This document shows, piece after piece, positions 14,501-29,080 of a stretch of DNA of 64,000 nt. The DNA lies in contig OX030955.1 of NCBI GenBank assembly GCA_943735955.1, forward strand, positions 5,976,269-6,040,268. Direction: 5' to 3'. The notes beneath the pieces are model-generated. The model was given only the letters and a program-made list of their open reading frames with translations, searched no databases and had not been told where the DNA came from. How positions within the stretch are numbered: position 1 is the stretch's first letter; every line of letters starts with the position of its first letter. A program made the position numbers and the translations under genes. This DNA comes from Piscicola geometra. Lineage: Eukaryota > Annelida > Clitellata > Hirudinida > Piscicolidae.

Positions 14501-17500
14501 TGTGGTGATGAGAATGCCTAATTTGAGATTATGCCAGACTTTCAATATTTTCCTATTTTTTCGTATTTCGTTCTCTCATTCCATCAGCTGCTTTGTCTCA
14601 ACTGAATTTTCACACAAATTTTAACTTGTCTCTTCTACATTTGAACCATTCAGATAAATATTGTTTTTATCAATAATTTACATTGCACTGTACATGTTTG
14701 TGTTCTATTTCTTAATTTTTGTGTGTGTTGGCGTTTTAAAAACCGCCTACAATTCTGTAAAATATGCAGTCCCCTTACATAACGCATGTGACTTTAGAGC
14801 AACAGCTATTTTAGCAGAACTTGAAGCTTTCACAATTCAAAGATACTTCAGTATTATAATATATTCTTTTTCATCACTTTTTTTAAACAAATAAGTTTGG
14901 TATGTATAATATTGTTATGAAGATTGTTTTAGTAAGTCAATATTGACTGGTTCTGTAATGATATAGAAATATTACCACATTTGGGCTTCAGAGAAAACGA
15001 ATTGTCAGCTTCGAAAAGCCTGCGATTTGAAATCTCTGAAAGCTTTTGAAATTAACTTTTAAAAGCGCAATGGCGTGTTTTTGAGCTTTCAAAAAGAAAT
15101 TGGCTCGTGTTTCAGAGGCACTCGGATGGTGGAGCACTCACGGTGTGTATTTCACTGTTGTTTTAATGTCTTTCTTGTTTCATTATATATTTTTTCACCG
15201 CTTGTTTTTTCACTCTTCATTTCTGTTACTTTTTCAAAAGTTTCAAAAGTTCTAAAACGAAAATTATAGTCTAATTAAACAAGTTTAGAGCTATTTTAAA
15301 AGACTGAAACAACTTGTAAGTGCTTTGAAGCGCTGCAGAAACATCCTTTTCATGGTTATCTCTGCGAACTATTACTGAGGCTTGTTTGCCGAGGCTTCAG
15401 TGAAGGGGTTTTGGGCTGCGTTTGTGGTTGGAGTTGCAAATAACATTTAACTATTTAGCGATTGCATAATCCATTCTATTTTAAGTTTTAAATTCGAATG
15501 TTAAATGTTACTCGAAATGCTCAGCCATGTGCCTTTCAATATTGCAGTGGTTCTAAGGACTAAACAGCGTGAGTTTGCTATAAATTGTTGTGCCTTTTTA
15601 TTTTTTTTTGTGGATAACTTACTTCATTTATTCAGTTTTTTCATAAAGTGATAATGTTGGAAATTATTATTATTATGTAATTCTATTGTTCTCTCTTTCA
15701 TAAAAACTTCCAGAAAAACCTCACAACTGTTTTTCCATTGTTTTATCGTTTTGTTTTGACTTTTAGAAAAAAATATTTTTACGACGTTTTCAGCATGCGT
15801 ATACAATCTTTTGAAGTTCCCCTAGGTATTGTTTTATCTTCACAAAATATTCAGAATTTATTTTTATCAACTTTTATACTTTTATTTATGTTTTAATCTT
15901 TTATTTATTTATTTTAATTCCATTTTTTTCGCATTTTTCTAGCGTTTCAAACGGATCTGCAATAATTTAGGGGCCGAACGCATATTGTTTTGTACAGTAA
16001 ACTCTGTCTTATAGTTTTTCTTGTTATTCTTTTTGATTTTGTATTTTAAACATTAACTTATTTTAATGAAATATATACCTATCTATGTATTCATAATCTT
16101 GAATATACATTTAAGCAACTATTATTCATTAAAACAACATTGAAAAAATGAATAATGACGAAATGCTCTTTTGAACACGGAGTACAGCGTTGCATTGGCG
16201 CGAGAATTGATATCAGCCAGCCAGAGAGACAATCACATTAACGAGAAGCATTACTCAGGAGGATCCTACACATAAATATATTTAAAAGCTAATATTCTGA
16301 AAAAGAAAAAAATTGATTTAAAAATATACAATTTAATAATAAATGATAAAAGTAAAAACATTAAAAAGCTAATTTAATTCTCATTTATTTATTTTTGATT
16401 GCTGAAACCGAATCTGATAAGACAGACACGCTGATACGCCTGGGATGAATATAGAATGGAAGGTAGTTTTGATGCGGCGTTAAGGCCAAACTGGCGACAT
16501 TACCGTAAGGCAGACTTGGTGGTGAGTTTAATGGTGCAATTAACAGAAAATGACTATAAAAAAGAGACCATACCGAGATGACTTTAAGAAAAAACGTTCA
16601 AAAGTAAAGTTTTTGATAAAACGCAGGATTGCGGGAAGTGGAAGTTACGGGAATGTAACGGGTAAAACATTTGCGGGAATGTAAAAATTTGATTTTATTA
16701 TTTATTTCCATATACTGAAAAGTGACAAAGAACTATAATGAACATTGAATATTTAATTTCAAAAATATAAAAAAATTATTATCATTTCCCCATCTCCATT
16801 TCTGTAACATGAAAAGACCCACATTAAATATTCTATTTAATAAATAACTAGATTTTGTTTTGAAAAATGGATAAATTTCATAATAAGAATAATAATAATA
16901 TAATAAAATAATGAAAGATTAATACTACTAATCATAATTGATAGATGTAGCAGAAAGCAAAATTGGGTTTAACAATGCTGCTTGTTTATAGATGGACGTG
17001 TTTCAGGTCTCTGCGGCATAAGAAAAATGAAAAACAATGAAAATGTTTTTCTTAAAAACATAAAAAATGGACATAAAAGTTTAATTTTAATTTAGATTTA
17101 AAAACGTCGGTGCATTTATCGAACAAAAACATTCAGAAGAATAATATGGAGTAATTGGATCGATAAAATTCAACACAAACTGGTACAAGGGTGGCGTAGT
17201 TTTGCAGGAATTTATCAACCATATTTTTTAATTAAGAGCCAGGAATAGAAGTTATTTAAAAATAAATGATGGAACAAAAGATGAATTAATTAGGCTATTA
17301 GTTGACACATGTGCGATGAGAGTGTTTTCTTATGAATTGATATTGAAAACGTAATGGCCGTCTTCGCAAGAACTATTAATAATAATATGTTTTTAAAAGA
17401 TAAATATTAGAAATTTATTTTTAGGGCTCTTGTATTTTTTCCTACTTTGTTTTTTAACCATTTTTTTATTATACATCAAATTAGTCATTTAACCTCAGAC

Positions 17501-18300
17501 GATCTTTCGCTAATACCCGCATGTAAGCCGACATTAAAGAACGCCATCAAACCTACCATCAGTCATAACAGTCTTCCTTCCACCATCATAACCTTCCACA
17601 CAGTCTCAGAAAGTTCACTGGGTGCTGCTCATGCTGCTGATGATGAGGATGGAGTGGTGAAATGCTACAGCCAATACACGAACACCACACAGGTGTGTGC
17701 TTCAACCGCCAACAAACACTTCCTCACTTACACCCAAACACGAAATTACAAGATCGCTTGCAGGTAGTTTCAGGACGATTTTATATTATTTTGGAAATAT
17801 TTGGTTCAGGAAGGATGTGGTAGTGGCGGAAATGATGGAATGAACTAAGGAATAATCCATTAATCGTGGAATTATAAGGGTAGTTGAATTAATTGAGGGA
17901 ATTAACAAATGAATGATCGAATTGAAAGGTTAAAAACTTTTCAAATTTATAAATGGGATTATTTTAAACTTTTTTAATAAGTTTTGTTAATCTGCGAGAA
18001 AACAAAATATTTTAATTCTTTTTCAGAGTAATTGCTACCGTACTGATGTGCTTTCAAGACATGAAATCAAAGGTTTCAAAGAAATGTGGACCGCAAGAAC
18101 AGAAAAAGTTCAAAAGAACTTACATGGATGATACCATAGCTCGAATGAAGGATGTGGTGATGATTCATTGTGACAATACCAACTACCCATATAACCTATT
18201 TTTCGGTTCTTGTACCTCCGGCCTTAAAAGAATTATCAATTGTCACTTTGTTATAATATTTCTCATTTATTATTTCATGATAAACATTTATTTCATTTAA
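2545..18300 (+). CDS. Mucin-like Ser/Thr-rich, Cys-rich surface protein (5' end missing)
   Basis: Four exons join in phase: 2545-5419, 13209-13333, 17499-17763 and 18027-18300, giving about 1,179 codons. The 5' end is open: exon 1 starts at a good pyrimidine-tract acceptor (ttgaaatttcag) in phase 1 and has no Met, so a signal-peptide exon is probably upstream. Exon 1 is dominated by Ser, Thr and Asn, with degenerate TTTST/TTFST repeats and a pure TTTMT array, as expected of a densely O-glycosylated stalk. Near its end are Lys-rich stretches (KKSKKRQ) and a first Cys pair (CGYDELLQKTRQC). Exons 2-4 add many cysteines in helical-looking spacing (for example DCLSSIEFHC). The last residues are a hydrophobic tail with no cytoplasmic part, consistent with a GPI signal or tail anchor. 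No named domain is recognised; DUF19- or DUF1397-like secreted Cys modules are the nearest idea. Exons 2 and 3 rest on phase agreement and composition. Confidence 0.6.
3735..3945 (+). repeat. Coding 15-bp minisatellite (TTTMT)n
   Basis: About 14 nearly perfect copies of acaacaacaatgact lie in frame inside the mucin-like exon and encode Thr-Thr-Thr-Met-Thr. The copies are almost identical at silent positions, which indicates recent expansion or gene conversion. Flanking sequence keeps weaker Thr-rich repeats of other periods. Confidence 0.95.
5420..13208 (+). other. 7.8 kb intron of the mucin-like gene
   Basis: The donor is gcaa|gtaaga and the acceptor is ccactcag|a; the phases (2 in, 2 out) agree. 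The intron is AT-rich with no convincing nested gene. It holds a tRNA-like SINE head near 6380-6475 and a stretch at about 10372-10405 resembling the foldback element at 41650. A 71-codon open frame at 12085 has no homology I recognise. Confidence 0.55.
6380..6475 (+). mobile_element. tRNA-derived SINE-like copy (forward)
   Basis: The stretch has a pol III A-box-like tagctgagta at 6391 and a B-box-like ggttcgagtgc at 6438, about 46 bases apart as in tRNA heads. It then continues caaccgatgccctagtag. A reverse-oriented copy at 20620-20775 shares the same order (tagctga, actcggttt, ttcgagtgcaacc, ccctagtag). It lies in the first long intron of the mucin-like gene. Confidence 0.6.
13334..17498 (+). 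other. 4.2 kb intron of the mucin-like gene
   Basis: The donor is ctccg|gtgagt and the acceptor is taacctcag|ac; phase 1 on both sides. AT-rich; several short open frames inside (for example 14661-14894) are hydrophobic by composition only and were not accepted as exons. Confidence 0.5.
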
Positions 18301-18669
18301 AAGTAATACAATGTTGTACTTCAATCGAGGAAAATAGATCTTTTTGATTTAGGTGTCTGTTTTCGTGGCTAAGTATTATATCGCTCGCGCGTTTAAATCT
18401 GTCGGAATTTTTGTTTATTTTGTCATAATTTCATCTTTAAAAATAGTTTTTAAATGTAATTAAATTATTTTTCATTAAATAAAATAAAAGAAACTATTTA
18501 CACTTGTCATTCTTTTCAAACTTAATAAAGCCTATCCTTATAAAAACATTTAATTATTAAATTAAATTTTAATAGAAGACACTATGTATATGACGAAAAA
18601 TTCTTGAAATATAATTAGTTAAAATCAATCATTCCAACTTGAAAAGACACTGAACAAACTCACATAGAA
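18301..18669 (+). other. Short intergenic spacer between tandem genes
   Basis: This holds the 3' UTR of the mucin-like gene and the promoter of the methyltransferase gene. AT-rich, with an AATAAA at 18483-18488 about 180 bases after the stop and another aataaa further on. No TATA box can be singled out in such AT-rich DNA. Confidence 0.5.
18483..18488 (+). terminator. Candidate polyadenylation signal AATAAA
   Basis: This is a canonical hexamer about 185 bases past the stop codon of the mucin-like gene and before the next gene. In AT-rich DNA the hexamer arises by chance, so this is only a candidate. Confidence 0.35.
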
Positions 18670-19795
18670 ATGTCAAACCTCTTTCACATCGATCACAAAG
18701 TGTTGGCAGGCGGATTATTGGCAGTAACGACAAGCTGGGCTTTATACACGTCATGGAAATTGTGGTTAATGAAAAGAAAAAAGCATGAAGAAAACTACTT
18801 GGAAACTTTCAACTACCTGCATGAAAACCTTTTGCAGCAGTATGGCTCTGAAGAGGAGATACTGGGCCAGTGGAGTGAATTGTTAGATGAGAGGTTTCTT
18901 AACCTCAGACTCAAGTGTGTTGGCCTTTGTAAGAAACATGTTAAGAATCATCAGGTGAACTATTATGTATGCTCAATTAGCTAAATAAATATTGATAAAT
19001 TTACCAATGAAGTAAACAGGAATGTACACTCCCAGAGAGCTTTGGATGTGAATTGTGGAGTGGGCAGGTCTGCATTTGGGTTGTTAGAGTACTTTGATGA
19101 GGTAGTAGGAACAGATCCGAGCAAATTGTGTGTAGGAACATGTCACATCCTGAAAGAAAAGGGAACAATTATGTATTCAATGATCAATGAAGGAACCCTC
19201 GTCACTGAACTTTCTGCCAAATTGCCTTTTTCTATTGTCAGTTTTATTGAATTTTTTAAAATTTGAATATAGCTTAAATCATTTCAGTCGTTCCATATTC
19301 ACAGTATTTTAAACAATTTCTTTCAACCAAGGACCAGGATAGAGTGAGTTTCCAACTTGCAGACGCGAGTTGTCTTCCACTTGATTTGGGTTCTTTTGAC
19401 TGTGTTCTCGCTTGCAATCTCTTCTGCCACCTCCACACTCCTCTTAATTTCCTTAACCGACTGCCAGAGCTCATCCGCAAAGAAGGCATTGTGCTTATTG
19501 CTTCTCCATACAACATCAGACAAAATGTCACTCCCAAAGTTAGTTTGTTTCAACTTGTATTTTTTATTAGGCACTGTCTAAGGGATAACTACAATAAATT
19601 TCATTGTTTCAGGAAAACTGGATAGGTGGTTATACCTTAGACCAGATGAGAATCACTGTGTTTGAAGGCATCAAATCTAGCATGAATAGACACTTTGATT
19701 TTGTTGAAGAGTTAAACCAGCCTTTTATAGTAAAAAAATCAGATAGAAATTACTTTTTACAATTTTATCATTTACATATATGGAGAAAAAGATGA
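18670..19795 (+). CDS. Membrane-anchored 4-mercaptohistidine N1-methyltransferase-like protein
   Basis: Exons 18670-18954, 19036-19240, 19288-19538 and 19613-19795 join in phase to 307 residues. The protein resembles the C-terminal methyltransferase part of OvoA, which N-methylates the 4-mercaptohistidine ring in ovothiol synthesis using SAM. Visible hallmarks are the SAM-binding loop ALDVNCGVGRSAFG, then FDEVVGTDPS, the segment DASCLPLDLGSFDCVLACNL, the stretch NRLPELI, SPYN, and the C-terminal ENWIGGY and PFIVKK. Unlike OvoA, no DinB/FGE-sulfatase sulfoxide-synthase part precedes it. Instead the N-terminus has one hydrophobic segment (about residues 11-30) followed by a Lys/Arg-rich stretch, suggesting a cytosol-facing anchored enzyme. 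The second exon uses the acceptor at cactcccag, not the earlier aaacag, because only that keeps the frame. Family assignment is fairly sure; the substrate is inferred. Confidence 0.8.
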
Positions 19796-19981
19796 TTATT
19801 AAATGATGTCTTTTTTTTATATTTCATTATTTTTGCTTTTGATTTTTTTTGTAACTATTTAGTTGCAAGTGAAAAATAGTTTATGTCGCAATCAACCAAT
19901 TTTTCGCCTGTCTAATGTGATTTTTATTGTGAAGTATGATACCATTTAAATTTTTGTTTTACTTTTTTTTCAAAAAGAATT

Positions 19982-19987
19982 AATAAA
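19982..19987 (+). terminator. Candidate polyadenylation signal AATAAA
   Basis: The hexamer lies about 190 bases after the methyltransferase stop codon and about 110 bases before the next start codon. Position and spacing suit the 3' end of this transcript. Confidence 0.45.
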
Positions 19988-20097
19988 ATGGTATCTATTT
20001 AGTGTTGTTTTACATAGAAATGGCGTTGCTTTTCTGCTACGATTTTTAAATTAACTGCTTAGTTTTTAAGTTGAGAAATTTTTTTCCTAATTCATAA

Positions 20098-23532
<3,435 letters not shown>

Positions 23533-24211
23533 GATGTTTGTGTTTGTTTTTTTTTGGTGCTGGATGTTAGTGTGTAGCGATCAAACATTTTAGAGGGACT
23601 GAGCATTTTAAATTTTAAATGTTTCAAGGCGTGGAGAAAATTGTTGAATGTTTTTTTGTGGATTGGGAGGGTGTGAAATGTACTAAGTATAATGGAGATT
23701 GAAAAACGATGTTTAATACAAAAACAAATATTTAGCCTTATCTAAACTCAATTTCTGAATATAAAAACAACTTATTCTTTTTTGGCTCAAATTTGCTTTT
23801 TTTTTCATGATTTATTCGTTTTTTTTCTAATTGATTTTTTGACGTTTTATTTCATAAGATAGAGAAAACACGTTTAACTTTTTCGAAAAAAGTTTTTCTC
23901 AACATTTAATCGTCAACTTTTTAAGAAAATGGTCTTATCACAAAGATTGAATTTATTAAAATACCAACAAATACATAGTATTTAGGAAGTTAGCTTCTTT
24001 TCAAATACATTAACATATATTTTTTCCTAACTTTCAAAGTTTAAATAATTCTACAAGATCTACTTGAAGTTTTAAGCAGCTTTTTTATCATCTAGATGGA
24101 GTGTAGAACAGACCTGGTGAAAAAATAATATTATAAACTAAAGCTTAAAATGAATAAAATAATAATTCTTAGCAATACCTATCAAAATAGTTCGATTTGA
24201 AAATATAACTT
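23533..24211. other. Convergent intergenic region
   Basis: About 680 bases lie between the stop codons of the coiled-coil gene (+) and the nucleoside transporter (-). It must hold both 3' ends. AT-rich, with poly-T and poly-A runs; no gene seen. Confidence 0.5.
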
Positions 24212-27200
24212 TCAGCAAGCTGCATGCAACCCCGTCAGACCTGCAATGCAGGCGGTGATGAAGCACGAGACGTTGCCACTGACCATGGCACTAAGCACCA
24301 AACCCATTAGTCCACTTCTCTTCTTAGGCAACAGCGCTGTGAAAACTCCTATCGTTATGCCTGTGGTTGCAAAGAGTTTTTATTGATTAATGCTAGTTTT
24401 TAGTGTTCAACGGTTGAAGTAGAAATTTTTGTTTAATGTTGGTTGTAGTCACAATTGTTGAGTTTGAATAACGAGGGTTGATCAATGTTCCCCAACCAAT
24501 ACTGCCGAAATTTGAGAAACCACACAAGGCGTATGTCGCAATGGTGGAGGATCGGTCCTGCAAACATTAGATACAATTCACACATCAATATAAAGATTTA
24601 CTTCAAAGTTATCCTTAATCTATTAATTGTTTACACTTTTAAAAAACATTTCAACATTAGCGCTCTCAAAAGTATTTAAAAATACGCTATATAAATATAT
24701 TTGATTGATTGTTTGATTGTCTGATCACTCATGGAAAATCTAACGTCAATGATTCCATTCAGTAAAAGGGTTTGAGTGTCGTTGAGATGGTTGAGAAGAA
24801 CATCCTCACAACTCCATGACCAGCTCCCGTTATTTGCTACATGAGAATCCAATTGTCTTCGGTTTTCTAAGAGATCCTTTAAGTTTCATTTCTTTTGTTT
24901 AAAAATATATATATCAAATTGAATATTTAATATAGAATCTCGTGGTTTTATTTGAAATATTTAAAAATTATAATAACCACAAAAGACTAATATCATTTGG
25001 CAAGCCACCAAAAACCTTGAGCTCTAGGTAGGCTACAAATTCGTTAACGAAAGTCTTTACTCCAATCAGTTGTGCCACTTTGCTACAGTCTTTGATGTCC
25101 ACTCCCATCACCAAAGCAAATGGCCACAAAACGTACGAGCAAATCAACTAAAAAAGAAAAAATTCAATTAACTCTTTATGATTATTCAATTGTTTTAATG
25201 AAAACACTCTATTTCATAGATAACAAACATCTACTTCTTTAATACCAAAGAAGCAAAACTAGTCTTAAGAATATAGTCTTAAGAATATAGCCTTAAGAAT
25301 ATAGTCTTAAGAATATAGTCTTAAGAATATAGCCTTAAGAATTTTCCAAATGCATCCACCTGAAAGGATAATCTCTTGGCCAGACCAACTCTCTTGCCAA
25401 GCCACTCCAAGGCACTGTTGACCACGGCTAGGAGGGAGACAAAGGCGACAAGGTTGGCACACACCATGGCGACCAGTGCCACTGCCGAAGCGGCCCCTGT
25501 CGCTGCTGCATCTAAGACGCTCTTCTCCTTTCTATAAAAAATTATATATAAAAATTCATTAACAAATTTTATGTTGAACTGTTGGAAATCTACATCTACA
25601 GCATACATCGCTGCAACCTAATTTGATTATTACGCGATGGGTTACTGGCTTTAATAAAGTTTATTAATTATTTATTCATTTTAAGAGTCGCTAGTCCCCG
25701 CTTGAAATGTAATATTATTTGTCAGAATGTGTGACAAATCACTTCTGTTGCAGAATTTCTTTGACTCGTTGGCTTGAAGTCTTGGTCTTCTTCGTCTCTG
25801 GGCACACCAGCTTCGAGACGGCAAGAGCTGCTGGAGCCGACATCAACGAGGCAGCTAACAAGTGGTTAGCTGGCACCTGAAAAGTGAAAACGAATATAAT
25901 ACTTTACAATAAAATACAGTAAAAAAAATTCAATGCTATAAAATAAAACACAATAAAATATAATTACCAGTATTATTAACGTGGCGTAAACCCGAACGAG
26001 CTTCAACACCACTTGGTTATGAATTTATGATACCACTTGAACTATTTATAAGTAGCAATAAAAATACTCACAAAAATTAGATTAAAAATCAAATAAAATT
26101 AAAAATCTTGTGAAAAGCATGAGTTTGTTTGGAATAGGAATTTATAAATTTCCTATAACTTAAAAAAGCATTACAATTATCCCAAAGAAAATAATTATAT
26201 ATAAAAACTGAAAATATAAATAATAAAATATGTATTGATCAAACCGAAAAAATAGCGTAAAATTCATTTTCATGAATTATTTAAAGGCCCGCTCACTCCA
26301 AATCCAATGTAGGCAGCCATGACGCCTCCAGCTATCGTGGCGAAACCTGACGTCATCACAGCATGCAATTCAGAGTCAGTCATGGAGGGAAGCAGTGGTT
26401 TTATTGCTAAAGGAGCTTCAGCCTGGTGAGAAAAAAAGGTATTGATGGAATAAAACTGTTAATTTGTGTATCTTTTTTTGTCGATTAGGTGAATTTTATT
26501 TAAGTTTATAATAGAAATATTTGTTAATTTAATTTTAATGGGTTTTAATTATTTCGGAAAAAATATTTTTACAAATAGCTACGATGATTTAAAATTTAGA
26601 AAGAAACCATTCCAATGAAGATGTTACTGGCAGCACTGAATGACTCTCCAGCCGTCGTTTCCATCAGAGCTTCCATTAGACTTGAGATTCTGATTATCAA
26701 CCATTGCATCACTCCCCAATGAAAAAGAATGGAAATGGTGGAAGAGATGAATATAAAAGTCGGAAGAATCTGCATGGTTAGTTAATTGATTTTGTAAATA
26801 TAAATTTATGAATCAAATGTTAGCTAAGTTTTTTATCTTTTATTCTAATTTCAAACAATTAATAAAGTAAGGGAAAACGGGGCAAGATGACGAATATTTC
26901 AGTTTTTCACTAAGTGAAGGTATGAGACGAACACTACTGGCTCTTCTATCTGCCCTCCGTTGGTCATTTTTTTCATATACTGCCTAATACCATAAATAAT
27001 TGCCTATGGATTGCCTTCATCAATGGCAATAAAAATGAAAATGTATAAATAGGTAGTTTGGAAGCAAGATGACGAGCTCGTCATGTTTCAGAAACTATTA
27101 GAATTACTATTTGTATGATATTGGAGCTTTTTTTGATTGCTTAATTATTAGTTAATTACTGGAAATTGATAAATTGTTGCCAGTAATTATTGCGGTAAAA

Positions 27201-29080
27201 TATAGACAGTTAAAGATATCGGGATTTCATTCTATCCTCATTATATAAAATGGTAATTGATTTAATTGGATACTTTTAAGATATAAGAATCTTTTTATAA
27301 TTTGTTTAACCATGTAAGAAATTTAAAAGATTTTTTTGTGTTGTTATCTTGCTTAACGCCAAAATTTGGTAGAGTTACGAAAAAATAAATATATTCTTTA
27401 TTTCTATTTATTTGGGGGAAAATAAATTTATATATATTTAATACTATAAATGAATACTCTATTAACTCATGTTAGACTTCTTATTATCTTCAAAAATAAA
27501 GTAACTAAAGCTACATAAATTGTTAACATCTTGCTCCGATATCCCCTACTCAGTCTTGCGGACTCTTGAACCTTCATTGCGATGAAGTGGTCCATGAAGT
27601 TTTTTCCGAAAACGAACTCACAGCCAGCGTCGGAAAGACTCAAAAAATTTGCCACTCTTGATTTTATGAATGGAATGATGCTTTAAACCTTCTAACTTTT
27701 TTCCAATAAAATAAAAATTACTTAACTGCATCTTTTGGAATTTTAAAAGTTATTATCTTTTAATTAAATTAAACTTTGTAATATTTTCTAGACAATGTAG
27801 ATTTAATTCATTAAAACATATTTATCAGCAAGTTTTGTTTTTTCAAAACACCCACTTGTCTCCAATCCATTTGAGAATGTGGTAGCCGTGAGACCACCGG
27901 AGGATCAGAACGGCAAACAGCAATTGGAGAGAAAATCCCCATCCGACCGTACGAAAGCGTATCTGACAGACATGAAGAATAAAGTTCAAGTCAAATTAAA
28001 TAAATTATGTACTCAAAGAGTACTACTCATACTTATAAAATTATTTAATTGATTTTTCAAAAAAGTACCCTAGAGGGTCTAGAAGATGACATGGTTAGAA
28101 GACCAGTATACACAACCAATCCTGCCAGAGACACCAAGTTGTATTTGCTGCCTCTGCCTCTTACAAAGTCCAACGTCACTACCCCTCCAACAAACAAGTA
28201 GATCAATAATAAGGCTACTCTGAATGTTGTTGTGGACAATTTATTTTTTGAATCGCTTTTTTTTCTATTTGAGGAATTCAAGAACTCTCGTTTGAACGGT
28301 ATTCTAAATGATTAAAGGGCTGTACGAAAGAAACGTTTATCAAACACTTATAAATAGCTATAAACTCACGTGTTAAGTGTTTTTGAATGTTTTTTGATTA
28401 TTTCACTAAAAGCCTCTATATATTTTGAGAGCTTTGGCATAAGAAACTTTGTTATAAACTTGTTGGCCTGAAGCAATACAAAGAAGCACGTCCCTACCAT
28501 CAAAACCAATGCTCCTGAAAAGTTCGGTTTTTGAACAAGTTCTTTGCAGTACTATTTACACAGTTTAAAATGTATGTAAGTTTCTTTCAATTTTCAATAG
28601 ACAAGATACAAAAATTATACGAAATTTACCTTCATCTTTGTGACTGTAACTTAGTGCCGACACAAAGAATGCCACATAGGCCAGTCCACAAAGAACCATA
28701 CAAATGCGTTTGATAGTGCAAGCGTAGGTATTCACGAAGGTTATCAAGGCTCTGTGACTTTTCTCCAGCCATTGTCGTCTCGTCGACAATGGTTCATCCA
28801 ACTCTTCCCATTCTTCTTCTGATTCGAAATTCACTTCTTCCTTTTCCGGGTTTTTATTTTTATTATTTTCAAATAAATTTTCGGAACGTTTTTTTATTTT
28901 TTCATCTATCATTATTATAATTTCGTCTTCTTCTTTTGATACTATTTTTGAATATTTATTTTTTGACCCATTTTCTTTCTGTTCTTTACATTTTCCGTCC
29001 AGATTATTTCTTTCGGCTTCTATTGCGTCAGTATTTATTTTTTTGAATGATATATTCTCGATTAAAACTTCCGATTCCAT
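24212..29080 (-). CDS. SLC28: SLC28-family concentrative nucleoside transporter
   Basis: Thirteen exons on the minus strand agree in phase: 29080-28630, 28514-28370, 28303-28069, 27962-27856, 27656-27572, 26769-26608, 26422-26297, 25876-25743, 25531-25360, 25147-25016, 24876-24745, 24557-24497 and 24360-24212; 696 residues in total. This sodium- or proton-coupled carrier imports nucleosides at the plasma membrane. Family motifs in order are SDAGCEFVFG and DHFIAMKV, NIFIG followed by MAEAPL, ELHAVMTSGFATIAGG, AAYIGFG, LLAASLMSAPAALAVSKLV, VLDAAATGAASA, LSFQLICSYV, FVNEFVAY, STIATYALCGFSNFGSIG and FITACIAG. The N-terminus is a long acidic and basic cytoplasmic tail of about 115 residues before the first membrane segment. 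Two oddities: the usual GQTE of the substrate site reads GMAE, and the chain stops just after CIAG, lacking the Cys-rich extracellular tail of vertebrate members. Confidence 0.92.
24658..24722 (-). repeat. Dispersed (AATC)n / TATAGCGC repeat, copy 2 (diverged)
   Basis: In reverse it reads AATC-like units (caatcaaacaatcaatcaaa), then tatatagcgtatt and, farther on, gagcgctaa. It lies in the intron between exons 11 and 12 of the nucleoside transporter, in the same orientation relative to the + strand as copy 1. Confidence 0.5.
25261..25346. repeat. 14-bp tandem repeat (agtcttaagaatat)n
   Basis: About six copies, some with agcc instead of agtc, lie in the intron that follows exon 9 of the nucleoside transporter. 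The array stops within about 15 bases of the exon 9 donor. Each unit contains the palindrome cttaag. Confidence 0.9.
25979..26025 (-). mobile_element. SINE-like tail fragment
   Basis: In reverse it reads aagtggtgttgaagctcgtt then cgggtttacgccacg, matching the tail of the copy at 20620 (aagtggcctagaagcccgtt, then ctggttatacgccac). It lies in the intron between exons 7 and 8 of the nucleoside transporter. No A or B box is present, so it is 5'-truncated. Confidence 0.45.

Noticed and set aside
14661..14894. Hydrophobic 77-codon frame
   Set aside because: Phe/Leu/Ile content follows from T-rich DNA; no domain and no phase-compatible splice sites with neighbours.
26869..27400. Possible transposon with gcaagatgac motifs inside an intron of the nucleoside transporter
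   Set aside because: Similar short motifs occur at 26880, 27064 and 39665, but no consistent terminal inverted repeat or boundaries could be established.
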